This document shows positions 26,309-39,027 of a DNA stretch of 64,000 bases, piece after piece. Under the pieces are notes generated by a model. It worked only from the letters and a program-made list of their open reading frames with translations, was not told where the DNA came from and ran no database searches. The stretch covers positions 124,001-188,000 of the forward strand of contig NZ_BMCM01000002.1 in assembly GCF_014635185.1 (NCBI RefSeq). Reading direction: 5' to 3'. Every line of letters starts with the position of its first letter. The first letter of the stretch is position 1. Source of the stretch: Microbacterium murale (GTDB lineage Bacteria; Actinomycetota; Actinomycetes; Actinomycetales; Microbacteriaceae). The translations under genes and the position numbers were made by a program.

Positions 26309-28780
26309 CTATTTTTTGTACGAGAGCGTGCCATTCACGAACTTCTGAGAGCACGTACCGGCCTGGCAAGTTTCAGCGCTGGTCGGCCAACCCAACTCTC
26401 CTCGGATCCATCCGCGCGCGCTGTAGAGCGTCATCATCGAGGTCGACGAAGCGAATGTTCCGTACTTGGACGAGTGAATCCATCCGCCATCGAACGCCTG
26501 TCCGAAGCCGTCGCCGTTCGGATCTGTCACCGTCACTAGGGACGATGCCGCGTTCCCCAGCGGACCACCCGCGCCGCCGGCCGCGGTGTACACGTCGTAG
26601 ATTCGCCGATTCTCGTTTGTTAGATAAACCTTTATGCCGCCCGCCGCGCCTACTCGGATGGTGCCACCTGCGAACGCTTGGACACAATCACCGCTCGTGC
26701 ACTTCTCTACTCCAACCGGCCATCCGAGCGCACCGCGCAGCCAGCCGGCATCACTGTATGTCTCCATGATCGCCGTGGACGAGACGAATGTTCCCGTCGC
26801 CGATGAGTGAATCCACCCGCCGTCGAATCGCTGAGCATAACCGTTTCCGTTTGGATCGGTCACTGTCTGCAGTGCTGTTGCGGCGTGTCCGAGCGGACCA
26901 GCAGCGCCGCCAGCCTCGCTATAGACGCGCTGGATGGAAGCATTCTGGGAAGTCAGCATCACGACTGCCGGGGAGCCGACCTGGTATCGGATTGTTCCCC
27001 CCGAGAAGGCCTGCGCGCACTTCCCAGCGGAACATGTTTCAGCACCGACCGGCCAGCCAAGTGGTCCGCGCAACCAGCCTGCGGCACTGTAGGCCTTCAT
27101 GATCGCAGTCGACGAGGAGAACGTCCCCTGTTTCGATGAGTGAACCCAACCGCCGTCGAACTTCTGAGCGAGGCCGTTACCCTTCGGATCCGAGACTGCT
27201 GTCTCCGCGCCCGCCGGCCATCCGAGCGTCCCGCGGACCCAGCCTGCGGCGCTGTAGGCCGTCATGATCTGTGTCGAAGACGAGAAGGACCCCGACTCCG
27301 ACGAGTGGATCCACCCGCCATTGAACTTCTGGGCGACGCCGTTCCCATTCGGATCCGAGACGGCCGTCTCCGCACCCGTCGGCCATCCGAGCGTCCCGCG
27401 CAGCCAGCCCGCCGCGCTGTAGACGGACATGATGCGGCTGGACGAGGTGAAAGTGCCAGCCGCCGACGAGTGAATCCACCCACCGGCGAAGCTCTGCACA
27501 TCACCGTTCCCATTGGGGTCCACGATGTGCTGAACCGCGATCATCGCAGCACCCAGCCAACCTGTGACTCCGCCGGCATTCTGGTGCGTCGTGCGAATCG
27601 CCTGATTCAACTTCGTATTGTCCGACCCAGCAGTCGCAGTCGTGAGGGTGCCATTCGCAAACTTTTGCGTGCAGCCGAGGTCAGTGCACTTCTCTGCGGA
27701 CGTCGGCCATCCGAGGCGTCCACGCAGCCATCCAGCGGCGGAATACGCCGCCATAATCTGAGATGAGCTCGCGAAGGTACCGCGCGTGCTGGAGTGGATC
27801 CACCCACCAGTGAAGACTTGGATGTAGCCGTTTCCGTTCGGGTCAGTCACCCGCTGCGAATTGTGCAATGGGTAGCCCAACGGCCCTGAGGCACCGCCTG
27901 ACGCCTTGTAAGTAGCAAGAATCGCAGCGTTGGTGACAGTTGCCGCTGGTCCGGCCGCTCCACCCTTTTCGTACTGCAACACGCCATTCTCGAAGGGTTG
28001 CGAGCACGCGGTGCTGGTGCATTTCTCGGGGCCGGTAGGCCAGCCGAAGGCGCCGCGGACCCAGCCGACTTTGCTGTACGCCGTCATGATCGTATTCGAC
28101 GAAACGAAGGTACCGCGCGCCGAGGAGTGAATCCACCCCCCATCGAACTTCTGCGCGTATCCATCGCCGTTTGGATCGACGACGTTCGTGGTCGCGGTGA
28201 CGGCGTATCCGAGGAGTCCGGAGTTGCCGCCCTGGGCCGTGTACGCACTCTTGATCTTCGCGTTATCCACGGGTGGCACGACATACGCCTTCTGGCCCGT
28301 CTTATAACGGATTACCCCGCCTGCGAAGGTCTGCAGACACCCGAGCGTGTCGCACTTCTCCGCCCCCTTCGGCCATCCGAGCGTGCCTCGCAACCAGCCT
28401 GCACCGCTGTAGGCAGTCATGATCGTGCTGGAGGAAGCAAAGGCTCCCGCCGCGGACGAATGGATCCACCCCTTGTCGAACTTCTGGGTGATTCCGTTGC
28501 CGTTGGGGTCCGTCACGGCCTTCGGAGTGTCCGCCGGGTAACCGAGCTTGCCTGTAAGACCGCCCTGCGCCGCGTACTCCGTGTACACATCCCCGTAGAC
28601 AGTGACAGCGCCGAGAGCCCGCGTCCACGTGATCACGCCTTTCGCGTAGAACCATGTGCAGCGAGTCGTTGTAGCCGTGCATTTCGGTTCCGCTCCAGCT
28701 TTGCCGAGCACGCCGGACGCTCCGCCGAGTGCAACGTACTGCCGGTTGATCGTCCCGAGCGGGTCGATCGCCTGAGTCGA
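26309..28780 (-). repeat. DNA encoding tandem LGFP-type repeats
   Basis: The 3' three quarters of the gene is internally repetitive. Units of about 100 codons recur, each containing a DPNGNG-coding block, a GWIHSS-coding block and an LGWP-coding block. Eight copies of the first two motifs can be counted. One unit pair lacks the Cys-containing segment, giving two directly adjacent DPNGNG units (about 27150-27370). Such repeats can change copy number by recombination. Confidence 0.75.
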
Positions 28781-29653
28781 CCCGAACCAGTCCGTGAAGT
28801 AGTTGTAGAAGTTGCGGTTGCCGTAGCTCGAGCAGCTGTTGCCTTCGCCGTATCCGGCTTTCAGGGCAGCTGCGTTCGGCTGGTACGGCGTGTAGTAGTA
28901 GAGCGCCGCAGTCGCCTTGTTCGCGACATAGACGTTTCCTCGTCCGCACGAAGCGTTCGGGTGGTACAGAATGCCCCAGGTCTTACCCGGCGCGTACCAC
29001 TGGAACCACTTGCCCTCCATGTAGATCTGCATCTGGCGCGCTGCGCCGTAGATCTGGTGGAAGAAGCCGACGAAGTTCGGGTCGCACGGGGCAGTGTCCG
29101 GGCAGCCCTGCCCCAACGCGCTGTCGTAGCGCCACGAGCTCGGCCACGTGTGGCTGATGAGCCCCTGCTCCTTCTGGAGCATCACGATGAGCACCTGCGG
29201 ATTGATGTTGCACGACTGCGCCACCCGATAGATGATGCGCGCGGCGGACTCGTTCGCCGCGCCGGTGTACCCGCTGCAGTACGCATCGGCGGGACGATTC
29301 ACCGAGCTGATCTTGAAGTCTTTCAGACAGACATAACCCGATTGGCATCGCGAGACCTTGCCGTTGAAGAAGCTCTGGATCTGCGCCTCTGTCATGGTGC
29401 TCTTGTTGGTGAACACCGCATCGCTGATGATGTTTCCCGCGCTGAAGCCGGCGAGCGAAGTCTTGACGATTCCCGTCTGCGCGGGGTCGCCTGCGGTGCG
29501 CGCGAGGCTGGCGGTCGTGCTCTGCGAGGCGGATGCCGTGGCCACCGCCACCGGCGCGACAGTGCCGACCACGACAGCCGTCACAGCAACGAGGACGGTG
29601 AGGAATCGCGCGATGTTGAGCGCGTTTCGAGAGCGTGGGGCAGGTCGAGACAT
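26309..29653 (-). CDS. Secreted LGFP-repeat protein with N-terminal lysozyme-like domain
   Basis: This 1114-residue protein has a signal peptide (LTVLVAVTAVVVGTVAPVAV, cleavage near residue 42). Residues 60-290 form a domain with an acidic residue at Glu162 in VMLQKEQGLIS, the position of the catalytic Glu in several transglycosylase-like folds, plus paired cysteines. Residues 295-1114 are tandem LGFP-type repeats. Two kinds alternate: one with DPNGNG/DPNGDG and GWIHSS (eight copies), and one with LGWP followed by a C-x4-C pair (six canonical copies). No membrane anchor or sorting signal is present at the end (NGTLSYKK). The start is taken at ATG 29653 ahead of the signal peptide. It may bind or trim cell-wall glycan; enzymatic activity is unproven. 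Confidence 0.82.
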   Translation of the reverse strand: MSRPAPRSRNALNIARFLTVLVAVTAVVVGTVAPVAVATASASQSTTASLARTAGDPAQTGIVKTSLAGFSAGNIISDAVFTNKSTMTEAQIQSFFNGKVSRCQSGYVCLKDFKISSVNRPADAYCSGYTGAANESAARIIYRVAQSCNINPQVLIVMLQKEQGLISHTWPSSWRYDSALGQGCPDTAPCDPNFVGFFHQIYGAARQMQIYMEGKWFQWYAPGKTWGILYHPNASCGRGNVYVANKATAALYYYTPYQPNAAALKAGYGEGNSCSSYGNRNFYNYFTDWFGSTQAIDPLGTINRQYVALGGASGVLGKAGAEPKCTATTTRCTWFYAKGVITWTRALGAVTVYGDVYTEYAAQGGLTGKLGYPADTPKAVTDPNGNGITQKFDKGWIHSSAAGAFASSSTIMTAYSGAGWLRGTLGWPKGAEKCDTLGCLQTFAGGVIRYKTGQKAYVVPPVDNAKIKSAYTAQGGNSGLLGYAVTATTNVVDPNGDGYAQKFDGGWIHSSARGTFVSSNTIMTAYSKVGWVRGAFGWPTGPEKCTSTACSQPFENGVLQYEKGGAAGPAATVTNAAILATYKASGGASGPLGYPLHNSQRVTDPNGNGYIQVFTGGWIHSSTRGTFASSSQIMAAYSAAGWLRGRLGWPTSAEKCTDLGCTQKFANGTLTTATAGSDNTKLNQAIRTTHQNAGGVTGWLGAAMIAVQHIVDPNGNGDVQSFAGGWIHSSAAGTFTSSSRIMSVYSAAGWLRGTLGWPTGAETAVSDPNGNGVAQKFNGGWIHSSESGSFSSSTQIMTAYSAAGWVRGTLGWPAGAETAVSDPKGNGLAQKFDGGWVHSSKQGTFSSSTAIMKAYSAAGWLRGPLGWPVGAETCSAGKCAQAFSGGTIRYQVGSPAVVMLTSQNASIQRVYSEAGGAAGPLGHAATALQTVTDPNGNGYAQRFDGGWIHSSATGTFVSSTAIMETYSDAGWLRGALGWPVGVEKCTSGDCVQAFAGGTIRVGAAGGIKVYLTNENRRIYDVYTAAGGAGGPLGNAASSLVTVTDPNGDGFGQAFDGGWIHSSKYGTFASSTSMMTLYSARGWIRGELGWPTSAETCQAGTCSQKFVNGTLSYKK

Positions 29654-29788
29654 GTGACTAGTGTGGCGGAAGTTACGGGATGATGCCACTGCGACCAGAG
29701 AAACTGGAGAGAAACGCCGCGTGTCGCGCGGATTCACCGTCTCTCACCAGCTTCACGACTCGCGCGATCCATGTGCCACGATGGACTC

Positions 29789-33065
<3,277 letters not shown>

Positions 33066-33113
33066 TCGGTACAACGGGCATGGCACCGACATGACCCGAG
33101 CGAGCGACCTGCG

Positions 33114-34187
33114 TCAGAGATCCGCGTGCAGCGCCCAGACCCGCTCCGCCGCGCTCGCCCACGAGAAGGCCCGTGCCCTGTCCCCCGCGAGCACTCCGAG
33201 CCGCTTTCCGCCCGCACCGACGGCATCCGCCAGCGCATCGGAAAGCTCCTCGGGCGGGACCAGCGAGCCGCCCTCCGCGATGACGTCGCGGTGCACTCCG
33301 CTGTCGACCGCGATGAGTGGCACGCTCAGCGACATCGCCTCCATCGCCCGCCACGGCCATGCCGACAGAGCGCTGGTCGCGACGAACGCTGCGGCGCCGG
33401 CCAACACGGCGGCACGGTCTTCGGCAGGAAGTGTGCCGCGCACGTGCGCGCGACGCTCCGGCAGCCCGACGGCAGACGCGATCTCCACCAGTCGCGGCTC
33501 CGCACCATCCGCGGCATCCAGAACGACGGCGTCGACGTCAGCGGCAGCCGCAGCCCGGAAGCCGGATTCCAGGCTCTCGGCCGAACCGGTGAGCACGACG
33601 TAGCGCTCCGGGAGGGCCATCGCGGTCCGCCGCTGCGCTGCGTCGACCGGAACCCCGAACCCTTCCGGGGCCGCGCCAGAGATCACCCGCACCCGATCAC
33701 CGAGTTTCGCGAACGAGCCGATCCTCTCCGCCATGGAGTGAGAGGGAACGACCACGACGTCGGCGTGCCTGGACGCGCGACGCAGCATCCCGCGCTGCCA
33801 CGCGACAGCGCCTTTCGACTTCAGTTCCGGTGCTTCCCACGCCTGCAGGTCCCAGACCGTGACCGCGACCTGGTCGTCGTGGTGCAGACGATCGTGTTTG
33901 ACGAGCGGCGCCATGAGCGTCGGGGCGTGGATGAGCCCGCCCCCCACGCCCGGCACGATCCCGAGCTGCCAGGAGCCTGCGAGCTCGCGCCGCCCCAGCG
34001 GAAGCACACGCGTGCCTGCGAGTCCGACCAGATCGGCCGCTCCCCCGGCGGGCACGATGGCCTCCACCGTGCATCCCGACGGCGCCGTGGCGACCAGGCC
34101 CGCCGTAAGGTCCAGCGCGGCGGTCGCCTGATCCGGGTCGATGACCTGTGTGATCTGGTCGAGAACGACACGCAACTGGGCACCCAT
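33114..34187 (-). CDS. Glycosyltransferase, family 4 (mannosyltransferase-like)
   Basis: This 357-residue GT-B enzyme starts MGAQLRVVLDQITQVIDPDQ and has VPSHSMAERIGSFAKLGDRVRVISGAAPEGFGVP, ERYVVLTGSAESLESGFRAA and SAWPWRAMEAMSLSVPLIAVDSGVHRDVIAEGG, the last being the donor-binding E-x-n-E region of GT4. It is convergent with rmlCD and divergent from the DUF4012 gene, so it is transcribed alone. ATG 34187 follows TACTCT by 6 bases. A longer frame to 34904 would run antisense through the DUF4012 gene and is not real. Rhamnosyl or mannosyl transfer is possible; donor unknown. Confidence 0.84.
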   Translation of the reverse strand: MGAQLRVVLDQITQVIDPDQATAALDLTAGLVATAPSGCTVEAIVPAGGAADLVGLAGTRVLPLGRRELAGSWQLGIVPGVGGGLIHAPTLMAPLVKHDRLHHDDQVAVTVWDLQAWEAPELKSKGAVAWQRGMLRRASRHADVVVVPSHSMAERIGSFAKLGDRVRVISGAAPEGFGVPVDAAQRRTAMALPERYVVLTGSAESLESGFRAAAAADVDAVVLDAADGAEPRLVEIASAVGLPERRAHVRGTLPAEDRAAVLAGAAAFVATSALSAWPWRAMEAMSLSVPLIAVDSGVHRDVIAEGGSLVPPEELSDALADAVGAGGKRLGVLAGDRARAFSWASAAERVWALHADL

Positions 34188-34193
34188 AACCAC

Positions 34194-34199
34194 AGAGTA
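34194..34199 (-). promoter_or_regulatory. Putative leaderless -10 (TACTCT) of the GT4 gene at 33114
   Basis: TACTCT on the minus strand lies exactly 6 bases before ATG 34187, with no ribosome-binding sequence between. The same hexamer and spacing precede the transferase gene starting at 51020. Confidence 0.5.
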
Positions 34200-34254
34200 T
34201 CCGCGACGTCCAGGAAAACCCGCGAGTGACGCCGGTCCATGCTTGAATGCAGGG

Positions 34255-36015
34255 GTGAGTGACGGCCGACTTCCCGTGCAGCGCCGATGGATCCGATGGG
34301 TCATCGGCGCTGTTGTGACATTGCTCATTCTCGCGATCGGCTGGGTGGCCATCCGCGGTATCAGCGCTGTCAGTGAGATGCAGGCCGTCGCGAGCTCCGC
34401 CTCGCAGATGCGTGGCTTCATCGCCGACGGGGAGCTCGAGAGGGCGGAGCTGGTTGCGCCTCGCGTCGCGCAGCACGCCGCCACAGCACACGACCTCACC
34501 TCCGATCCGATCTGGCGTGGCTTCGAGTTCGTCCCGTGGCTGGGCGCCAACTTCACCGCCGTGCGCGAAGTCGCCGAGGTCGCCGACAGCGTCGCCTCGG
34601 ATGCTGTCGCGCCCGTGCTCGAGATCGCAGGAGGCATCGACCTCGCGAGCTTCGGGTTCACCGGATCCAAGATCGATCTCGCTCCCCTCGCCGAGGTCGA
34701 GGCGCCCCTCGCCGCTGCCAGCGCCACGCTCAGCGCTGCGGAGACGCAGGCCCAGCAGATCAATGCCGATGCCGCGCTGCCGCCGTTGGCGGATGCCGTC
34801 CGCGAGATGCGCGACGTCGTCACCGAGGCGGCCACTGTCGTCGGTGCGCTCCACGGCGCTTCCGTGCTGCTGCCGCCCATGCTCGGCGCCGACGGACCGC
34901 GCACTTATGTCGTTGCGATGCAGAACAACGCCGAGTTGCGGTCGGACGGCGGAATCGTCGGTTCGCTCGCATTGATGCGCGCTGAACGCGGAACGATCAG
35001 TGTCGTCCAACAGGCCTCCACCGCAGACTTTCCGCCGCTCACCGATCCCCTTCCGCTGAGCGAATCAACGGTCGCCCTGTTCGCAGAAGGCCCCGGGCTT
35101 TACGTGCAGAACATCACCAGCATCCCGGATTTCACCGAAGCCGGCGCGATGCTCGCCCTGCGCTGGGAAATGCAGTTCGGCCAGAAGGTCGACGGCGTCA
35201 TCGCGATCGATGCCGTCGTGGCCGCGCACCTGCTCGAAGCAACCGGTGACATCACCTTCGGACCGTTCACTGCGAACTCCGAGACGATCCTGTCGATCTT
35301 GCTGTCCGAGGTCTATGCGACATTCCCCGACCCCGTCGAGCAGGATGCCGTCTTCGCACAGGCCGCGAACGAGCTGTTCGCGGCTGCGCTGACCCGCGGT
35401 GACCCTCAGAAGCTCATCGCAGCGTTCGCGGTCGCGGCGGAAGAGAACCGCATCCGGATCTGGAGCGCACACCCCGAAGAGGAGACGCTGCTCGCCGCGT
35501 CCACCCTCGGCGGCACTCTTCCGGTCGACGGCCCGCGCGGACCATACGTGGGAGTGCTCCTCAACGACGCCACGGGCGCCAAAATGGACTACTACACCGA
35601 AGCGTCGATCAGCACCGCCGTTGGTGTCTGCCGAGGAGAGCCCACCACCCAGGTGCGCGTCACCTGGACCAACGGCGCTCCTGCCGATGCCGAGCAGACG
35701 CTCCCCCAGTACGTGACCGGAAACGGCATATACGGCGTGCACGCCGGTTCGGTGCGCACCATGATCGCCATCTACGGTCCAGAGGGCGCGAACGTGCGCG
35801 CGGTCGATCGCGACGGCGCCGAGGAGGGGGTGCAGACCACCACTCTCGGCACGCGCAGCGTGGTGCAGCACACCGTTCTCCTCGAACCAGGCGAGTCGAC
35901 CACGGTCACCGTCTCCTTCACAGGCACCGGCGCCGGCGACCGCCTCACCCGACTGCAGCACACCCCGACGATCGGAACACCGGACACGACACGCGCGGAA
36001 TTCACCTGCGAGTAG
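34255..36015 (+). CDS. DUF4012 membrane-anchored extracytoplasmic protein
   Basis: This 586-residue protein has a short cytoplasmic head (SDGRLPVQRRWIRW), one membrane helix (WVIGAVVTLLILAIGWVAI, about residues 16-34) and a large outside domain. The central block YVVAMQNNAELRSDGGIVGSLALM is the DUF4012 signature and resembles catalytic-site motifs of LCP-like proteins. GVIAIDAVVAAHLLEATGDI follows, again LCP-like. DUF4012 genes often occur in actinobacterial surface-glycan clusters and may attach polymers to the wall; that role is inferred. GTG 34255 is the start; upstream in-frame codons overlap the divergent GT gene. Confidence 0.8.
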   Translation: MSDGRLPVQRRWIRWVIGAVVTLLILAIGWVAIRGISAVSEMQAVASSASQMRGFIADGELERAELVAPRVAQHAATAHDLTSDPIWRGFEFVPWLGANFTAVREVAEVADSVASDAVAPVLEIAGGIDLASFGFTGSKIDLAPLAEVEAPLAAASATLSAAETQAQQINADAALPPLADAVREMRDVVTEAATVVGALHGASVLLPPMLGADGPRTYVVAMQNNAELRSDGGIVGSLALMRAERGTISVVQQASTADFPPLTDPLPLSESTVALFAEGPGLYVQNITSIPDFTEAGAMLALRWEMQFGQKVDGVIAIDAVVAAHLLEATGDITFGPFTANSETILSILLSEVYATFPDPVEQDAVFAQAANELFAAALTRGDPQKLIAAFAVAAEENRIRIWSAHPEEETLLAASTLGGTLPVDGPRGPYVGVLLNDATGAKMDYYTEASISTAVGVCRGEPTTQVRVTWTNGAPADAEQTLPQYVTGNGIYGVHAGSVRTMIAIYGPEGANVRAVDRDGAEEGVQTTTLGTRSVVQHTVLLEPGESTTVTVSFTGTGAGDRLTRLQHTPTIGTPDTTRAEFTCE

Positions 36016-36164
36016 TGACAACGGTGCCCCGGTCGGATATTGTCATCACCACTGGGGAATATCGGACTCAACCATCCTGCCGTGGGGGCAGGAGGAGTTC
36101 ACGCAGTCGAATGCAGGGGTGTGTTCGAGTGTGATTCCATGTGTGTCTCTCTGGGGGAGAAACC

Positions 36165-36686
36165 ATGTTGAAGAAACTGGTGGTCATATGCCTGACCGCT
36201 GGCGCGCTGGTGCTGTCCGCACCCGCTGTCGCCTCCGCCGAAACCGGCTCGTACGCCGATCCACCAGGCGTCACCGTCGAGGATCCCGTCGTCGACGTCT
36301 GCGAGTCCTCGGCCATCGTGTTCGGCGCCGGGTACTTCGCGCCGGGTGAGAGTGTCGAGGTGGGAGTATCGGGAGCGAACGCCGCAGGGGCGTCGTACTC
36401 CGGCGGAGTCGCGAACGACGACGGGAGCCTGGAACTCTCGTTCCTGCCGCCGGCCGACGGCAACGGCTCGTACGACGTCACTTTCAGCGGCTCGCGCTCC
36501 TACACCGCGACGATCACGGTATCCAGCGGACACGACGCCGCTGTGAGCTGCAATCACGACCCCGCGGTCGGACTTGCAACCACCGGCGGCGAAGTCTCGC
36601 CGTGGATCATCGGGGGCGGCATCACCGCTCTCGCTGCGGGCGGAGTGCTCGTCGCAGCAGGTATCGCACGGCGCAAGCGTGCATAG
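36165..36686 (+). CDS. Small secreted wall-anchored protein with LAxTG sorting signal
   Basis: This 173-residue protein has a signal peptide (MLKKLVVICLTAGALVLSAP, cleavage after about residue 28), an Ig-like or beta-rich middle with two cysteines, and a C-terminal sorting signal: LATTG at residues 137-141, a 22-residue hydrophobic helix and the tail RRKRA. LAxTG is the motif preferred by class E sortases of high-GC Gram-positives. The start has a strong GGGGGAG site five bases upstream. No sortase gene is in the window. Function of the exposed domain is unknown. Confidence 0.8.
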   Translation: MLKKLVVICLTAGALVLSAPAVASAETGSYADPPGVTVEDPVVDVCESSAIVFGAGYFAPGESVEVGVSGANAAGASYSGGVANDDGSLELSFLPPADGNGSYDVTFSGSRSYTATITVSSGHDAAVSCNHDPAVGLATTGGEVSPWIIGGGITALAAGGVLVAAGIARRKRA

Positions 36687-36690
36687 GTTT

Positions 36691-36816
36691 GGTCACCGCG
36701 TAACGCGATGACCACTCGCCGGGCGGCGACGGTCCCTCCCCCTCCGACTGTCGTCGTCCGGTGTCGGCCGGTGCAAACCGGAAGGCCTGCTGCTCATCGC
36801 CATAGGCGATGAGCAG
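36691..36816. terminator. Two hairpins between convergent genes
   Basis: The gap between the LAxTG gene and the LCP gene holds a near-perfect hairpin at 36691-36713 (GGTCA arms with an inner CGCGT/ACGCG, one mismatch) and a perfect 12-bp stem at 36790-36801 / 36805-36816 with a 3-base loop. Neither has a long T-tract. They probably end transcription from both sides. Confidence 0.55.
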
Positions 36817-36827
36817 TGGGCCCCCTG

Positions 36828-38279
36828 TCACGGAGTCGGGGTCGGCGTCTGCGTCGGTGGATGCAGCGTCTGCTGCGCGAGATCGCGGATGAAGGCGTAG
36901 TCGGGCTCGAACTCGTCGACGCCGTTCTCTGGCACGAGCTCGATCGACGTGACCGGCAGCTCCTTCGCCTTCACCATCAGATCGAAGAACTCCGAAAGCT
37001 TGTCCCTGGGCAGGTCGGTGTCCACCAGCACCGTGCCGGCGGACGCGATGTCGTTGAACCGGGTGAGCACGTTCTCGGGCGTGAACTGATCGAGGATCGC
37101 GACCTGCAGCTCACGCTGGCGCTGCATGCGATCCCAGTCGCTGGTCGTGTACCGCGAACGGGCGTACCACTGGGCGGTGTCGCCGTTCATGTGCTGCTGC
37201 CCCGGCTCGATCCAGCCGATCGCCCACTCGTTGACGTCGGTGCCGGTCCAGCCCTCCGGCGGGCCGCCCTTCGGCAGACGCTCCGTGACGTTGATGTCCA
37301 CGCCGCCGAGGGCATCGATCATGGCGGCGAAGCCGTTCATGTCGATGAAGATGTAGTACGGGATCTCGATCCCGAGGATTCCCTCCGCGGCATCCTTCGT
37401 CCCCTCGATGCCCGGCGCGGAACCGTGCGCGGCAGCATCCGGATACAGCTCGGCTCCCTCGTCATCGCGACAGACCTCGGCCGCGTAGCGGATGTGGTTC
37501 ATCCAGCCGTTCCAACCGCACGATGACGACGAGTGCCCCTCGAAACCGTCCGGGTACAGCGCCTGCATCGGGCTGTCCTCGCTGAACGGCGCGTTCGGCA
37601 GCTCGCGCGGTATTCCGAAGATCGTGGTCGCACCGGTGGTGGCGTTGACAGACACCACCGAGATGCTGTCGAAGCGCATCGAGTCGCGGCCATCGCCGCT
37701 GTCTGCGCCGAGGAGCAGGATGTTGTAGTAACCGTCGCTCGGCTCGACGCTCGGACCGCTCTGGCCGAAGATGTCGTCGATCGCTCCCTTGCTGGAGCCT
37801 GCGACGGTGGCCGCGTAGCCGGCTCCCCCGCCGAGGAGCCCCACGATGATCAGCGCCACGACCGGAATCGCCAGACGCGAGGCAGACGGCACCTTCACCA
37901 GGCGCACCAGCCGCAGAGTGTCGAAGGTCAGCACGATCCACAGCAGCGCGTACGCGACGAACAGCACCTGGAGCAGCGTCAGCACGAACCAGTTCGTGAC
38001 CACCGAGATGAGCACCGAACGCCAGAACAGTGCGGAGACGACCGCGAGCACCACGAGGAACCAGCTCAGCAGCGTGGCCACCAGGCCGAACCGGCCGAGT
38101 CGGCGGTTACCGCCGGCGAGGACCTGCGCGGATCCGGGAACCAGCACGTTCATCGCGACCAGCCACCACCCGCGACGCCCCATGAAAGCAGGATCGGCCG
38201 CATCGGGATTGCGCAGTGGACGGGTCTCGATCAGACGGCGCCCGCTCCGTATCGCCGCACTGGGAGCGGCAACTGTCAC
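36828..38279 (-). CDS. LCP-family (LytR-CpsA-Psr) cell-wall glycopolymer ligase
   Basis: This 483-residue protein has four or five N-terminal hydrophobic helices (about residues 38-165), more than the single helix usual for the family, followed by the LCP domain. Key blocks are [64 protein letters not shown] and the Arg-rich [25 protein letters not shown] enzymes transfer polyprenyl-linked glycopolymers onto peptidoglycan and so are the expected last step for the glycan made here. GTG 38279 overlaps the purE stop (GTGA), so it is co-expressed with purE. The proline/threonine tail TQTPTPTP is disordered. Confidence 0.9.
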   Translation of the reverse strand: MTVAAPSAAIRSGRRLIETRPLRNPDAADPAFMGRRGWWLVAMNVLVPGSAQVLAGGNRRLGRFGLVATLLSWFLVVLAVVSALFWRSVLISVVTNWFVLTLLQVLFVAYALLWIVLTFDTLRLVRLVKVPSASRLAIPVVALIIVGLLGGGAGYAATVAGSSKGAIDDIFGQSGPSVEPSDGYYNILLLGADSGDGRDSMRFDSISVVSVNATTGATTIFGIPRELPNAPFSEDSPMQALYPDGFEGHSSSSCGWNGWMNHIRYAAEVCRDDEGAELYPDAAAHGSAPGIEGTKDAAEGILGIEIPYYIFIDMNGFAAMIDALGGVDINVTERLPKGGPPEGWTGTDVNEWAIGWIEPGQQHMNGDTAQWYARSRYTTSDWDRMQRQRELQVAILDQFTPENVLTRFNDIASAGTVLVDTDLPRDKLSEFFDLMVKAKELPVTSIELVPENGVDEFEPDYAFIRDLAQQTLHPPTQTPTPTP

Positions 38280-38791
38280 AGGGAGCCCTTCAGTCGTTCG
38301 TTCTTCTCCGCGACCTGCGACTCGAGCGTGCGTGCGTACTCCTCGAGCAGGTCCGCGATCGCAGCATCCGATGCGCCGAGGATACGAGCCGCGAGAATGC
38401 CGGCGTTGCGAGCACCGCCGATCGACACTGTGGCGACCGGGATGCCGGCCGGCATCTGCACGATCGAGAGCAGCGAGTCCATCCCGTCGAGGTATGCGAG
38501 CGGCACCGGAACCCCGACGACCGGCAGCGGAGTCATCGACGCGAGCATGCCGGGCAGGTGCGCTGCTCCCCCGGCGCCGGCGATGATGACGCGGACGCCC
38601 CTGCCCCGCGCATCCCGCGCGTACTGCATCAGTTTGTCTGGCGTGCGGTGCGCCGAGACGACCTCGACCTCGTGCGCGATGCCGAATTCGGTGAGGGCCT
38701 GGGAGGCGTCGCTCATCACGCGCCAGTCGGAGTCGGATCCCATCACGACGCCGACGACGGGCGCAGCGGAGGAGTGCAGTGGCTCAGTCAC
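38276..38791 (-). CDS. purE: N5-carboxyaminoimidazole ribonucleotide mutase
   Basis: This 171-residue enzyme has the class I PurE motifs [34 protein letters not shown] and [29 protein letters not shown], plus [33 protein letters not shown]. It moves the carboxyl group of N5-CAIR to give CAIR in purine synthesis. GTG 38791 is chosen because TACCCT lies 6 bases upstream (leaderless pattern); an in-frame extension to 38908 would overlap upstream sequence without homology. Its usual partner purK is 7.6 kb away, separated by a giant surface-protein gene. Confidence 0.94.
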   Translation of the reverse strand: MTEPLHSSAAPVVGVVMGSDSDWRVMSDASQALTEFGIAHEVEVVSAHRTPDKLMQYARDARGRGVRVIIAGAGGAAHLPGMLASMTPLPVVGVPVPLAYLDGMDSLLSIVQMPAGIPVATVSIGGARNAGILAARILGASDAAIADLLEEYARTLESQVAEKNERLKGSL

Positions 38792-38797
38792 GTCCCC

Positions 38798-38803
38798 AGG
38801 GTA
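38798..38803 (-). promoter_or_regulatory. Putative leaderless -10 (TACCCT) of purE-LCP
   Basis: TACCCT on the minus strand is followed by 6 bases and the purE GTG. The 236-base gap from here to the giant gene also contains the latter's upstream region, where no clear -10 was found. Confidence 0.5.
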
Positions 38804-39027
38804 CTTTCTGCTGCCCGGGTTCTCCTGAACGGCGCGCGCTTTCTCAGCCGCTTCGCGAACCGCGCCGCCGTCCATCCGCTGTTCATCCCCGCGACCGATC
38901 CATGTCATCGCTGCGGCCCACGCCGGTCACCGGACGCCGGTCGACTGGGCACCGGCCCGGACCGGCAGTCATCTTCGGTGCCCTGGCTCCCCTGACCTCA
39001 ACAAAAGATCGGAAGGCGACTCTCCTG

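Noticed and set aside
27998-29683. 561-codon frame antisense to the LGFP-repeat gene
   Set aside because: It mirrors a repeat-rich coding region, is rich in Arg and Ala and lacks any motif.
34188-34904. N-terminal extension of the GT4 gene at 33114
   Set aside because: The extra 239 codons are antisense to the DUF4012 gene and read as low-complexity Ser/Ala/Thr. The GT4 N-terminus and a -10 are found at 34187.
38899-39027. Earlier start codons for the giant surface protein
   Set aside because: ATG 39028 gives a standard signal peptide with a ribosome site; longer versions would bury it behind 40 or more polar residues.
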